Shown here: positions 50,918-59,022 of the stretch, one piece after another
Numbering within the stretch: position 1 is the stretch's first letter
Layout of the letters: the number at the start of each line of letters is the position of its first letter
NCBI GenBank assembly: GCA_036377595.1
Contig: DASUYB010000189.1
Coordinates: forward strand, 1-59,022
Length of the DNA stretch: 59,022 bases
DNA from: Longimicrobium sp.
GTDB lineage: Bacteria > Gemmatimonadota > Gemmatimonadetes > Longimicrobiales > Longimicrobiaceae
Direction of reading: 5' to 3'
The notes under the pieces: generated by a model
Told to the model about the DNA's origin: nothing
Seen by the model: the letters and a program-made list of their open reading frames with translations, nothing else
Databases searched by the model: none
Translations under genes and position numbers: made by a program

Positions 50918-50961
50918 CAAAAACGCGGACGGCCGCGAGGATCAATCCCCGCGGCCGTCCG
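50918..50961 (-). terminator. Rho-independent terminator of the M13 peptidase gene
   Basis: Perfect 12-base arms (cggacggccgcg, 50926-50937, and cgcggccgtccg, 50950-50961) lie 25 bases beyond the stop at 50986. On the minus strand gcgtttttggc follows, a clear T-run. Confidence 0.85.
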
Positions 50962-50985
50962 TGCCTCATCCTCCCTACCGCGGGA

Positions 50986-53010
50986 TTACCAGATATTCAC
51001 GCGCACCGAGGCCGGGCGGACCATGGGATCGCCCTCCTTGCACCCGAACGCGGCCGCGAACTCGGGCATGTTCGAGAGCGGCCCGTTGACGCGGAACTCG
51101 TTGGGCGAGTGGGGATCCGTCTGCACCATCAGCCGCAGCTGCTGGTCGCGGAACACCGCGCGGCGCGCCTGCGCGTAGGCCAGGAAGAAGCGCTGCTCGG
51201 GGGTGAAGCCGTCGATGAGCGTGCGCGGCTTTCCCGCCAGCTCGCGCTGCATGGCGTGGAAGGCGATGGACAGGCCGCCGATGTCCGCGATGTTCTCGCC
51301 CATGGTGAGTTTCGCGTTCACGTGCAGCGAGTCGAGCACCGTGTAGGCGCTGTACTGGCGGTCCACCACCGCCGCGCGCTCCTCGAAGCCGCGCGCGTCC
51401 TCGGGCGTCCACCAGTCGCGCAGGTTGCCGCGCGCGTCGTACTGCCGCCCCTGGTCGTCGAAGCCGTGCGTCATCTCGTGCCCGATGGTGCCGCCGATCC
51501 CGCCGTAGTTGGCCGCCACGTCGTACGACACGTGGAAGAACGGCGGCTGCAGCCGTCCCGCGGGAAAGACCACCTCGTTCAGCGTGGGCGAGTAGTACGC
51601 GTTGACCGTGGGCACCGTCATGAACCACTCCCCGCGGTCCACCGGCCCGCCGATCTTGCGCCGGTTGCGCGCCGCCTCGAAGGCCCCGATGGCCCGCAGG
51701 TTGGCGATGTGGCTGGCGGTGCCGATCTCCAGCCCGGTGTAGTCCTTCCACTCGTCGGGATAGCCGATCTTGGTGCCGAACGCGGCCAGCTTCTCCAGCG
51801 CCTGCTGGCGCGTGGCGGCGCCCATCCAGGTGGCGGCGCGCACGCGGTCGGCGAAGGTGGCGCGCAGGTTCCCCACCATCCGCTGCATCCCCGCCTTCGC
51901 CTCGGGGGTGAAGGCCGTGCGCACGTACTCCTCCCCCAGCGCGTCGCCGAGCACGGCGTCGGTCAGGCGCAGGCAGCGCTGCCAGCGCGGCTGCCGCTCG
52001 CGCGCGCCGGTCAGCGCCTGCGTGTAGCGGAAGCTCTGCGCGGCGAAGGGCGAAGACAGCCAGTCGGCCGTCCGGCTGATCGTCCGGAAGCGCAGGTAGG
52101 CGCGCCAGTCCTCCAGCGGCCGGTTGGCCAGCTCGTGCGACATCGCCCGGAAGAAGTCGGGCTGCGAGACGTTCATGCTGTCCACGCGGATCCCCAGCCG
52201 GCGCAGGAACACGCCCCACGCGAAGTTCGGAGTCAGCGCCTCGACGTCGCGCACGGACATGAAGTGGTACTGCGCGTTGGGGTCGCGCCGCTGCACCCGC
52301 GTCATCGACGCGCGCGCCAGCGCCGTCTCCACCGACAGCACGCGCTCGGCGTCGGCGCGCGCGGCGTCGCGCGGCTGGCCGGCCAGCACGAACATCTCGG
52401 TGACGTTGTCGAGGTAGTCGCCCCGCAGCTTCCGGCTGGCCGAGTCGTCGCGCAGGTAGTAGTCGCGGTCGGGCAGCCCCAGCCCGCCCTGCGACGCGTC
52501 GGCGATCACCCGCGCGCTGTTCTTGGGATCCTGGTCGCTCCCCAGCCCGAAAAGCACCCCCGTCCCCCGCTCGTGCTGCAGCATGATCTCCTCGATCACC
52601 TGGTTGGGGGTGCGGAGCGAGCCCTGCCGGCGCAGGTCCTCGGCGATCGGGCCGATCCCCGCCGCCTCGGCCTTCGCCGAGTCCATGCAGGTGGCGTAGA
52701 AGCGCCCCACGCGGCGGGTGTTCTCGTCGCGCGCCACCTCGGCCTGCCGCGCGGCCGCCTCCACCACCCCGCGCAGTACCTCCTCATTGCGGTCGCGCAG
52801 CTCGTTGAAGCCGCTCCACGACGAGTAGGCGGCGGGGATGGGGTTGCGGGCCATCCACCCGCCGTTGGCGTAGCGGTAGAAGTTCTGGCAGGGCGCGCAG
52901 GTGGTGTCGAGGTTCGCCCGGTCGAGCGCGGGCACGACGGGTGCCTGAGCCGCCGCGCTTCCGGCGCCCAGCGAGGCGGCGGCCAGCAGGAGGAAAACGC
53001 GCGTCTTCAT
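50986..53010 (-). CDS. M13 family (neprilysin-like) zinc metallopeptidase
   Basis: The product has 674 residues. A Sec signal peptide (MKTRVFLLLAAASLGAGSAAA) is followed by CAPCQNFYRYANGGWM, the usual M13 start. The catalytic motifs are NAYYSPTLNEVVFPAG, the zinc site GHEMTHGFDDQG, and ENIADIGG with the third ligand. The end (MVRPASVRVNIW) resembles the conserved CxVW tail of the family. It degrades peptides outside the cytoplasm. It is transcribed alone. Confidence 0.93.
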   Translation of the reverse strand: MKTRVFLLLAAASLGAGSAAAQAPVVPALDRANLDTTCAPCQNFYRYANGGWMARNPIPAAYSSWSGFNELRDRNEEVLRGVVEAAARQAEVARDENTRRVGRFYATCMDSAKAEAAGIGPIAEDLRRQGSLRTPNQVIEEIMLQHERGTGVLFGLGSDQDPKNSARVIADASQGGLGLPDRDYYLRDDSASRKLRGDYLDNVTEMFVLAGQPRDAARADAERVLSVETALARASMTRVQRRDPNAQYHFMSVRDVEALTPNFAWGVFLRRLGIRVDSMNVSQPDFFRAMSHELANRPLEDWRAYLRFRTISRTADWLSSPFAAQSFRYTQALTGARERQPRWQRCLRLTDAVLGDALGEEYVRTAFTPEAKAGMQRMVGNLRATFADRVRAATWMGAATRQQALEKLAAFGTKIGYPDEWKDYTGLEIGTASHIANLRAIGAFEAARNRRKIGGPVDRGEWFMTVPTVNAYYSPTLNEVVFPAGRLQPPFFHVSYDVAANYGGIGGTIGHEMTHGFDDQGRQYDARGNLRDWWTPEDARGFEERAAVVDRQYSAYTVLDSLHVNAKLTMGENIADIGGLSIAFHAMQRELAGKPRTLIDGFTPEQRFFLAYAQARRAVFRDQQLRLMVQTDPHSPNEFRVNGPLSNMPEFAAAFGCKEGDPMVRPASVRVNIW

Positions 53011-53291
53011 CGGTGGATCACGGTGTGGGAGCGGGTGGAAGCGCCGGCGCCAGATGGCGGCCCGGGCAGTGGATTGGTACGTCTCCGGTCCCCCCGGCGC
53101 AACTATCGTGGGACGAACCGTGGTACGGCGTGCCGTCCGGCGGGACCGCGATCTTTATGAATCTGCTTCACATCTCTCCACATACTTAATTTTTTTAAGA
53201 TGCAAATTCATCTCTCTTGACTTCATACTGTTCGGCATCGATTCTGCTTATCGATCCCACCGTGGACGCACCCCTTCGCCACAGGAGAGAC

Positions 53292-54647
53292 ATGACACTC
53301 CCGATCTCCCTCGTTCCCGCGGGGTTCCTGGCCGCCGCGCAGACGGTGCCGGTGAGCGGCGCCGACACGGCGTGGCTGATGGCCGCCACCGCGCTGGTGC
53401 TGCTGATGACGCCGGCGCTCGGGTTCTTCTACGGCGGGCTGGTGCGCGGCAAGAACGTGCTCAACACGCTGATGATGAGCTTCGCCGCGCTGGGCGTGGT
53501 GGGGATCGCGTGGGCGCTGCTGGGCTACTCGCTCGCCTTCGCGCCGGGGAACGGGTTCGTGGGGGGATTGTCGTACGCGGGACTGCGGAACGTGGGGCTG
53601 GAGACGGGATCGTGGGGCGCGACGCCGCACCTGCTGTTCATGGCCTACCAGGGGACGTTCGCCATCATCACCGCCGCGCTGATCTCCGGCGCCGTGGTGG
53701 AGCGGATGCGCTTCGGGCCGTACCTGGCCTTCGTCGGCGCGTGGTCGCTGCTCGTCTACGCCCCCGTGGCCCACTGGGTGTGGGGGAAGGGGTGGCTCGG
53801 CGGCCTCGGCGCGCTGGACTTCGCCGGGGGGACGGTGGTGCACGTGAACGCGGGGCTCGCGGCCGTCGTCGCGGCGATCGTCGTCGGCAACCGCAAGGAC
53901 TACGGCCGCCAGGCGCTCCTCCCGCACGACGCCACCTACGTGCTGCTGGGCGCGGGGCTGCTCTGGTTCGGCTGGTTCGGCTTCAACGCGGGGAGCGCGC
54001 TCGCGGCGAACGCATCCGCGGCGCTGGCGTTCGTCAACACGCTGCTGGCACCCGCCGCCACGCTGGTGGTGTGGATGGCGCTCGACGCGGCGCGTCTCAA
54101 GAAGGTCACCGCGGTCGGCGGGGCGACGGGGATCGTCGTCGGCCTCGTGGCGGTGACGCCGGCGGCCGGGTTCGTCGGGCCCGCGGCGGCCATCGCGCTG
54201 GGCGCGGTGGCGGCGTTCCCCAGCTACTTCGCCATCGCGTACCGCTCGCGCACGCGGCTGGACGACTCGCTGGACGTGTTCGCCGCGCACGGCACCGGCG
54301 GCATCGTGGGCGCGCTGCTGACGGGCGTGCTCGCCTCCGCCGCGTGGGGCGGGACGGACGGGCTCCTCTTCGGCAACGCGGCGCAGCTCGGCAAGCAGGC
54401 CGTCGCGGTCCTCGCGGCGGGGGGATACAGCGCCATCGCCACGCTGGCGATCCTCAAGGCGATCGCGCTGGTGGCGCCGCTGCGGCGCGAGGGGCGCGAG
54501 GAAGGCGTCGGGCTCGACGTGGTGCAGCACGGCGAGGAGGCGTACGCGCGCGGCGAGGGCGCGGTGCTGGTGCCGCCCGAGGCGCTGCTGCCGAGCGTGA
54601 TCGAGGTGCCCGTGCCCGCCGCCTTGCTGGCGCCGGAGGCCGCATGA
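53292..54647 (+). CDS. amtB: Ammonium transporter
   Basis: The product has 451 residues from ATG 53292 (AGGAG upstream). Eleven membrane spans are seen. The pore histidines are in GGTVVHVNAGLAAV and AAHGTGGIVGALL; ALGFFYGGLVRGKNVLNTLMMS and FGWFGFNAGSALAANA are family motifs. A hydrophilic tail of about 60 residues after the last span (REGREEGVGLDVVQHGEEAYARGEG) is conserved in such proteins. The next gene is the PII protein, overlapping by ATGA. The leader before it (53140-53217) is AT-rich; a weak TTGACT box lies at 53217. Confidence 0.95.
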   Translation: MTLPISLVPAGFLAAAQTVPVSGADTAWLMAATALVLLMTPALGFFYGGLVRGKNVLNTLMMSFAALGVVGIAWALLGYSLAFAPGNGFVGGLSYAGLRNVGLETGSWGATPHLLFMAYQGTFAIITAALISGAVVERMRFGPYLAFVGAWSLLVYAPVAHWVWGKGWLGGLGALDFAGGTVVHVNAGLAAVVAAIVVGNRKDYGRQALLPHDATYVLLGAGLLWFGWFGFNAGSALAANASAALAFVNTLLAPAATLVVWMALDAARLKKVTAVGGATGIVVGLVAVTPAAGFVGPAAAIALGAVAAFPSYFAIAYRSRTRLDDSLDVFAAHGTGGIVGALLTGVLASAAWGGTDGLLFGNAAQLGKQAVAVLAAGGYSAIATLAILKAIALVAPLRREGREEGVGLDVVQHGEEAYARGEGAVLVPPEALLPSVIEVPVPAALLAPEAA

Positions 54648-55018
54648 AGCTCATCGTCGCGATCATCCGCCCCGAGAAGCTGGGCGAGACGCTGGAGGCG
54701 CTCTACCGCGCCGAGGTGCGCGGGCTGACGGTGAGCCGCGTGCAGGGCCACGGCGGCGAGGTGGAGCGGGTGGAGACGTACCGCGGGACGACGGTGAAGA
54801 TGGAGCTGCAGGAGAAGGTGCGGCTGGAGATCGGCGTGTCGGAGCCGTTCGTCGACGTCACCGTGCAGGCCATCCTCCGCGCCGCCTCGACCGGCGAGGT
54901 GGGCGATGGGAAGATCTTCGTCCTCCCCGTCGAGAGCGTGTACCGCATCCGCACGGGGGAAAAGGATGAGTCCGCCGTGACGCCCCAGCCGGTGGAGCTG
55001 GACGAGCTGCTGGGGTAG
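54644..55018 (+). CDS. glnK: Nitrogen regulatory protein PII, GlnK-type
   Basis: The product has 124 residues. MKLIVAIIRPEKLGETLEAL and DGKIFVLPVESVYRIRTGE match the two PII signatures. It binds ATP/2-oxoglutarate and gates the ammonium channel. The T-loop reads RVETYRGTTVKMEL: position 51, the uridylylated or adenylylated tyrosine, is Val, while Tyr46 remains. So control by covalent modification at Tyr51 is not possible. The C-terminal extension (DESAVTPQPVELDELL) is longer than in GlnB. It is coupled to amtB. Confidence 0.93.
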   Translation: MKLIVAIIRPEKLGETLEALYRAEVRGLTVSRVQGHGGEVERVETYRGTTVKMELQEKVRLEIGVSEPFVDVTVQAILRAASTGEVGDGKIFVLPVESVYRIRTGEKDESAVTPQPVELDELLG

Positions 55019-55108
55019 ACAGACGAGCCTACTCCCGAGGTTCGCAATCAGCGCAGAGTGGGGAGATTGGTGCGGACGCGGCGCGGAGGCCCTCTCCCCC
55101 CGGCCCCC

Positions 55109-55257
55109 TCCCCCAAAACCGACTGGGGGAGGGGGAGACCTCAGCGCGGGGGCGGGTTCGGACCGCTGCGGCTGGCATCCGCGCGGCCGCGGGCGGCCCC
55201 TTCCCCCGGCCCCTCCCCCGCTGCGCAGGGGAGGGGAGAACTAAGCGCGGGGCGGGA
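55109..55257. repeat. Composite intergenic repeat, copy 1
   Basis: ctcccccaaaaccgactgggggag at 55109-55131 is an inverted repeat that recurs at 57988-58015. A second piece, cccctcccccgctgcgcaggggagggg near 55204-55236, has a counterpart near 58070-58100. Both gaps sit in the same operon region. The 312-base gap 55019-55330 contains no gene. Confidence 0.7.
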
Positions 55258-55271
55258 CTTCGGGACGCAGA

Positions 55272-55304
55272 ACGGGCCGGCTTCCGCGAGGGGAGCCGGC
55301 CCGT
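55272..55304 (-). terminator. Hairpin after secG
   Basis: acgggccggct and agccggcccgt (11-base arms) lie 27 bases beyond the secG stop on the minus strand. A T-run is missing. Confidence 0.6.
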
Positions 55305-55330
55305 CTTCAGGCCTGGAAACGACCGGGCGC

Positions 55331-55783
55331 TTACTGCTTCGGCGCGCTGGTCGGGGGCGCGGCGGGCTGGCCGGCGCCGGCGGCGGTGGCCGGGTCGTTG
55401 CCGCCCTGCGTGGCGGCAGGCGCGGGCGCGGCGGCGGGGGCCGTCGGCGTCGCGGGCTGCGTTACGCCGGGAACCGCGGGCTGGCCGGCCGGCGCGGGGG
55501 CCGTGGGCGCGCTCTTCTGCAGCCCCTGGCGCAGCACCGAGGTCGGGCGCGCGGCGCGGGCCGACAGCATCGACAGCGCGAACGCGATGGCCACGAACAG
55601 CCCGCCGCACCACCACGAGGCCTTGTGCAGGATGGTGGTGGCCTGGCGGCTGCCGAACAGCGTGTCGGTGCCGGCGCCGCCGCCCATGGCGGCCAGACCG
55701 CCGCCCTTGCCGGACTGCAGCAGCACCACGGGAATCAGCACCAGCGCGTCGAGCACCAGCAGAATCAGCAGAAACGTGAACAC
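55331..55783 (-). CDS. secG: Preprotein translocase subunit SecG
   Basis: The product has 150 residues. Two membrane spans ([20 protein letters not shown] and [17 protein letters not shown]) flank the conserved loop [31 protein letters not shown]. SecG assists SecYE. The tail from residue 85 is a 65-residue Ala/Pro/Gln-rich extension not found in short SecG proteins. It is downstream of gap-pgk-tpiA, the common order, with its own promoter. Confidence 0.93.
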   Translation of the reverse strand: MFTFLLILLVLDALVLIPVVLLQSGKGGGLAAMGGGAGTDTLFGSRQATTILHKASWWCGGLFVAIAFALSMLSARAARPTSVLRQGLQKSAPTAPAPAGQPAVPGVTQPATPTAPAAAPAPAATQGGNDPATAAGAGQPAAPPTSAPKQ

Positions 55784-55835
55784 GGCGCTTCCGGTCGTCT
55801 CAGAGGGGGTCGGGCCAGGGATGGCAAAGCGTTTA

Positions 55836-55863
55836 AATGTAGCACGATGCGCGGTTCCGTCAA
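55836..55863 (-). promoter_or_regulatory. Sigma70-type promoter for secG
   Basis: On the minus strand TTGACG (55858-55863) is followed after 16 bases by TACATT (55836-55841). It lies in the 102-base gap between tpiA and secG, 53 bases before the secG start. Confidence 0.5.
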
Positions 55864-55885
55864 CCGCCGGGCGCCGCTTTCCCGC

Positions 55886-56653
55886 TCACTGCACCGCGCC
55901 GCAGATCTGCGCGAAGCCGTGGGGATCGAGGCTCGCTCCGCCCACCAGCACGCCGTCGACGCCCTCCACGGCCAGCAGCTCGGCGGCGTTCTCGGGCTTG
56001 ACGCTGCCGCCGTACAGGATGGGGACGGCGGCGGCGATCTCGCGGCCGTACGCCGCCGCCAGCTCGCGGCGCACGTAGCCGTGCATCGCGCCCGCGTCGG
56101 CCGGGGTGGCGTTCACGCCGGTGCCGATGGCCCACACCGGCTCATACGCCACCACCAGCGAGCGCGCGTCGTCGGACGAGAGGGTGCGGAGCACGGCGGT
56201 GAGCTGCGCCTCCACCACGTCCTCGGCGCGGCCGGCGCGGCGCTCCTCGATCTTCTCGCCCACGCAGAGGACGGGGACCAGGCCGGCGTCGAGCACCGCG
56301 CGCACCTTCTTCACCGTCTCCTCGATCGTCTCGCCGAACACCCAGCGGCGCTCGCTGTGGCCGACCAGCACGAGCTCCGCGCCCGCGTCCGCCGCCATCC
56401 CCGCGGAGATCTCGCCGGTGAAGGCGCCGCCCTTCTCCCAGTACACGTTCTGCACGCCCAGGCGGACGTCGGCGCGGCCCTGGAGCGCCTCGCGCGCGGC
56501 GGCGAGGGAGACGGCGGGGGGAAAGAAGACGACGCTGCGGTCGTCGCGCGGCTGCCAGACGGCCAGGAACTCGCCGAAGAAGCGCGCGGCCTCGGACGGG
56601 CCCAGGTTCATCTTCCAGTTGCCGGCCAGCACCGGCTTCAGCGGCGCGCTCAC
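55886..56653 (-). CDS. tpiA: Triosephosphate isomerase
   Basis: The product has 255 residues. Motifs are AGNWKMN with Lys, [14 protein letters not shown] with the catalytic His, [12 protein letters not shown] with the catalytic Glu, and [12 protein letters not shown]. The GTG start overlaps the pgk stop by four bases (GTGA). It converts dihydroxyacetone phosphate to glyceraldehyde 3-phosphate. Confidence 0.96.
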   Translation of the reverse strand: MSAPLKPVLAGNWKMNLGPSEAARFFGEFLAVWQPRDDRSVVFFPPAVSLAAAREALQGRADVRLGVQNVYWEKGGAFTGEISAGMAADAGAELVLVGHSERRWVFGETIEETVKKVRAVLDAGLVPVLCVGEKIEERRAGRAEDVVEAQLTAVLRTLSSDDARSLVVAYEPVWAIGTGVNATPADAGAMHGYVRRELAAAYGREIAAAVPILYGGSVKPENAAELLAVEGVDGVLVGGASLDPHGFAQICGAVQ

Positions 56654-57867
56654 GAGCCCGTCCGGTCGTCGAGCGCGGCCACGCCGGGCAGCTCCTTCCC
56701 CTCGAGGAACTCGAGCGAGGCGCCGCCGCCGGTGGACACGTGCGACATGCGGTCCTCCAGCCCCATCTCCGCCACCGCGGCCGCCGAGTCGCCGCCGCCG
56801 ATGATCGTGGTCGCCCCGTTGTCCGTCGCCGTGGCGACGGCCTCGGCCACGCCGCGGGTGCCGTCGGCGAAGGCGGGGTTCTCGAAGACGCCCATCGGCC
56901 CGTTCCAGAGCACCGTCTTCGCCCCCTCCAGCTCGCGGCGGTAGAGGTCGACCGACTGCGGGCCGATGTCCGCCACCATGCGGTCCGCGGGGATGGCCTC
57001 GCGCGAGACGATCCGCGTCTCCCCCCCTGCCTCCAGCCTGTCCGTCACCACGCAGTCGACGGGGAGGACCAGGCGGTCGCCGGCGCCCTGGACGAGGCCG
57101 CGCGCCATCTCCACCCGGTCGTCCTCCACCAGCGAGGTGCCGGTCTGGAGATCCATCGCGCGGAAGAAGGTGTTGGCCATCGCGCCGCCGATCAGCAGGC
57201 GGTCGACCTTCGGCAGCAGCGCGTTGATGACGTCGATCTTGCCGCTGATCTTCGCCCCGCCGAGGATGGCCACGAACGGGCGCTTCGGTTTCTCCAGCGC
57301 GCCGCCGAGGTATTCCAGCTCCTTCGCCATCAGGAACCCCGCGACGACGGGCTTCCCTTCCCCCTTCATCACCTCGGCCACGCCGGCGGTGGAGGAGTGG
57401 GCGCGGTGCGCGGCGCCGAACGCGTCGTTCACGAACACGTCGCCCAGCTCGGCCATCTGCCGCGCCAGCTCCATGTCGTTCTTCTCCTCGCCGGGATGGA
57501 ACCGCGTGTTCTCCAGCAGGAGCACGTCGCCGCCGCCGAGCCGGTTCGTCGCCTCCACCGCGGCGGCGCCGACGGTCTCGCCGGAGAAGGCGACGTCGCG
57601 GCCCAGGAGCTCGCCGAGGCGCGCGGCGCAGGGGCGGAGCGACATCTCCGGCACCGGCTTTCCCTTGGGGCGGCCGAAGTGCGAGAGGAGGACGATGCGC
57701 GCGCCGGCGTCGATGAGATACTGAAGCGTCGGCAGCGTGGCGCGGATGCGCGTGTCGTCGGAGATGGTGCCGTCGGCGTCGAGCGGGACGTTGTAGTCCA
57801 CGCGCACGAGGACGCGCTTGCCGGCCAGGGCGCTCTTCGGCAGGTCGTTGAGCGTGAGCTTGTTCAT
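56650..57867 (-). CDS. pgk: Phosphoglycerate kinase
   Basis: The product has 405 residues. Motifs are [54 protein letters not shown] and [15 protein letters not shown], with the GGGDSAAAV nucleotide site near the C-terminus. It transfers phosphate from 1,3-bisphosphoglycerate to ADP. It is between gap and tpiA. Confidence 0.97.
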   Translation of the reverse strand: MNKLTLNDLPKSALAGKRVLVRVDYNVPLDADGTISDDTRIRATLPTLQYLIDAGARIVLLSHFGRPKGKPVPEMSLRPCAARLGELLGRDVAFSGETVGAAAVEATNRLGGGDVLLLENTRFHPGEEKNDMELARQMAELGDVFVNDAFGAAHRAHSSTAGVAEVMKGEGKPVVAGFLMAKELEYLGGALEKPKRPFVAILGGAKISGKIDVINALLPKVDRLLIGGAMANTFFRAMDLQTGTSLVEDDRVEMARGLVQGAGDRLVLPVDCVVTDRLEAGGETRIVSREAIPADRMVADIGPQSVDLYRRELEGAKTVLWNGPMGVFENPAFADGTRGVAEAVATATDNGATTIIGGGDSAAAVAEMGLEDRMSHVSTGGGASLEFLEGKELPGVAALDDRTGS

Positions 57868-57987
57868 CGGTCAGGGCCGTGGGTTGATGAACGGCGATAC
57901 GGTGCGATGGCGGTCGGTGTCGGTGCGAACTTCGATCCTCGTGCCGGGCGCCGCGGGGGAGCCCTCTCCCTGGCGCTTCGCGCCTGT

Positions 57988-58130
57988 CCCTCCCCCAAAA
58001 CCGACTGGGGGAGGGACGAAGGCTCGCTTCGCTCGCGGCAACTCAGCGCGAGCACCGAATTGCGGTTCTCCCCTCCCCTGCGGAGCGGGGGAGGGGCCGG
58101 GGAGGGGGCCAGCCGGGCGGGCAGGATTTC
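57988..58130. repeat. Composite intergenic repeat, copy 2
   Basis: The inverted repeat ctcccccaaaaccgactgggggag and the G-rich hairpin near 58070-58100 (cccctcccctgcggagcgggggagggg) match the gap at 55109-55257. It occupies most of the 354-base space between pgk and gap. No gene is seen there. Confidence 0.7.
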
Positions 58131-58175
58131 TCCCGCCCGCGCCGATCTCTCCCAGCTTCGGCTTCCGCAAACACG

Positions 58176-58206
58176 AAGGGCACCGGCGCAACGAGCCGAT
58201 GCCCTT
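58176..58206 (-). terminator. Hairpin after gap
   Basis: aagggc...ggc and gcc...gcccttc form an interrupted stem 16 bases past the gap stop, followed on the minus strand by cgtgttt. It may end or attenuate the gap message before pgk. Confidence 0.5.
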
Positions 58207-58221
58207 CTTCTCCTTCTGCGA

Positions 58222-59022
<801 letters not shown>

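Noticed and set aside
53140-53291. NtrC/sigma54 promoter before amtB
   Set aside because: No GG-N10-GC element is recognisable in the leader; only a weak TTGACT box is seen.

Overview
The window is GC-rich chromosomal DNA. Its gene content suggests a Gemmatimonadota bacterium of the Longimicrobium type: three orphan small-peptide genes share a KLxLDLxxLxVESF-like leader, short palindromic repeats are abundant between genes, a Ser/Thr kinase and an M13 peptidase are present, and ammonium transporter/PII genes sit beside ordinary housekeeping genes. That placement is inference from content; no rRNA or marker gene here settles it.

Layout. 1-2.7 kb: aminotransferase, FAH-family enzyme and lspA. 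3.2-4.5 kb: a tightly coupled two-gene unit, a 79-residue peptide ending in Cys-Cys-Val and a SagB-like flavin dehydrogenase, with no YcaO partner (the best candidate for an undescribed system). 4.6-9.2 kb: a DinG-type helicase with an N-terminal JAMM domain, then an AT-rich NACHT NTPase that looks like acquired phage defence. 9.4-23.9 kb: DinB protein plus transmembrane kinase, PhoD phosphatase, serine hydrolase, membrane glycosyltransferase, a lipoprotein, hydrolase/phosphoribosyltransferase, HEAT protein plus metzincin, acyltransferase plus ThiL. 24.1-27 kb: a GntR (YtrA-like)/ABC exporter operon behind a strong dyad operator. 27-33 kb: aconitase, two tandem duplicated methyltransferases, a 44-residue Cys-rich precursor peptide missed by simple ORF length cut-offs, and a third methyltransferase. 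33-38 kb: GroES-like protein, a DUF433/DUF5615 toxin-antitoxin pair, a lipoprotein, a broken PAP2 phosphatase, a second precursor peptide, LytR_C and YqeK proteins. 37.6-39.8 kb: panD, panC and panB. 40-49.3 kb: NFACT protein, a frameshifted gene, an AT-rich hypothetical, queA, ruvB, ICMT-like protein, ruvA, a third precursor peptide, ruvC and yebC. 49.6-55 kb: AT-rich membrane/coiled-coil protein, tRNA-Lys, DUF6665 protein, M13 peptidase, amtB and PII. 55.3-59 kb: secG-tpiA-pgk-gap on the minus strand, gap cut by the window edge.

Many adjacent genes overlap by four bases (ATGA or GTGA), so translational coupling is the usual operon style here. Intergenic space is filled by at least six kinds of dispersed short repeat, several forming long hairpins between convergent genes. 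Islands visibly richer in A+T (7.2-9.2, 33.6-34.1, 42.4-43.5, 49.6-50.3 kb) mark probable acquired genes.
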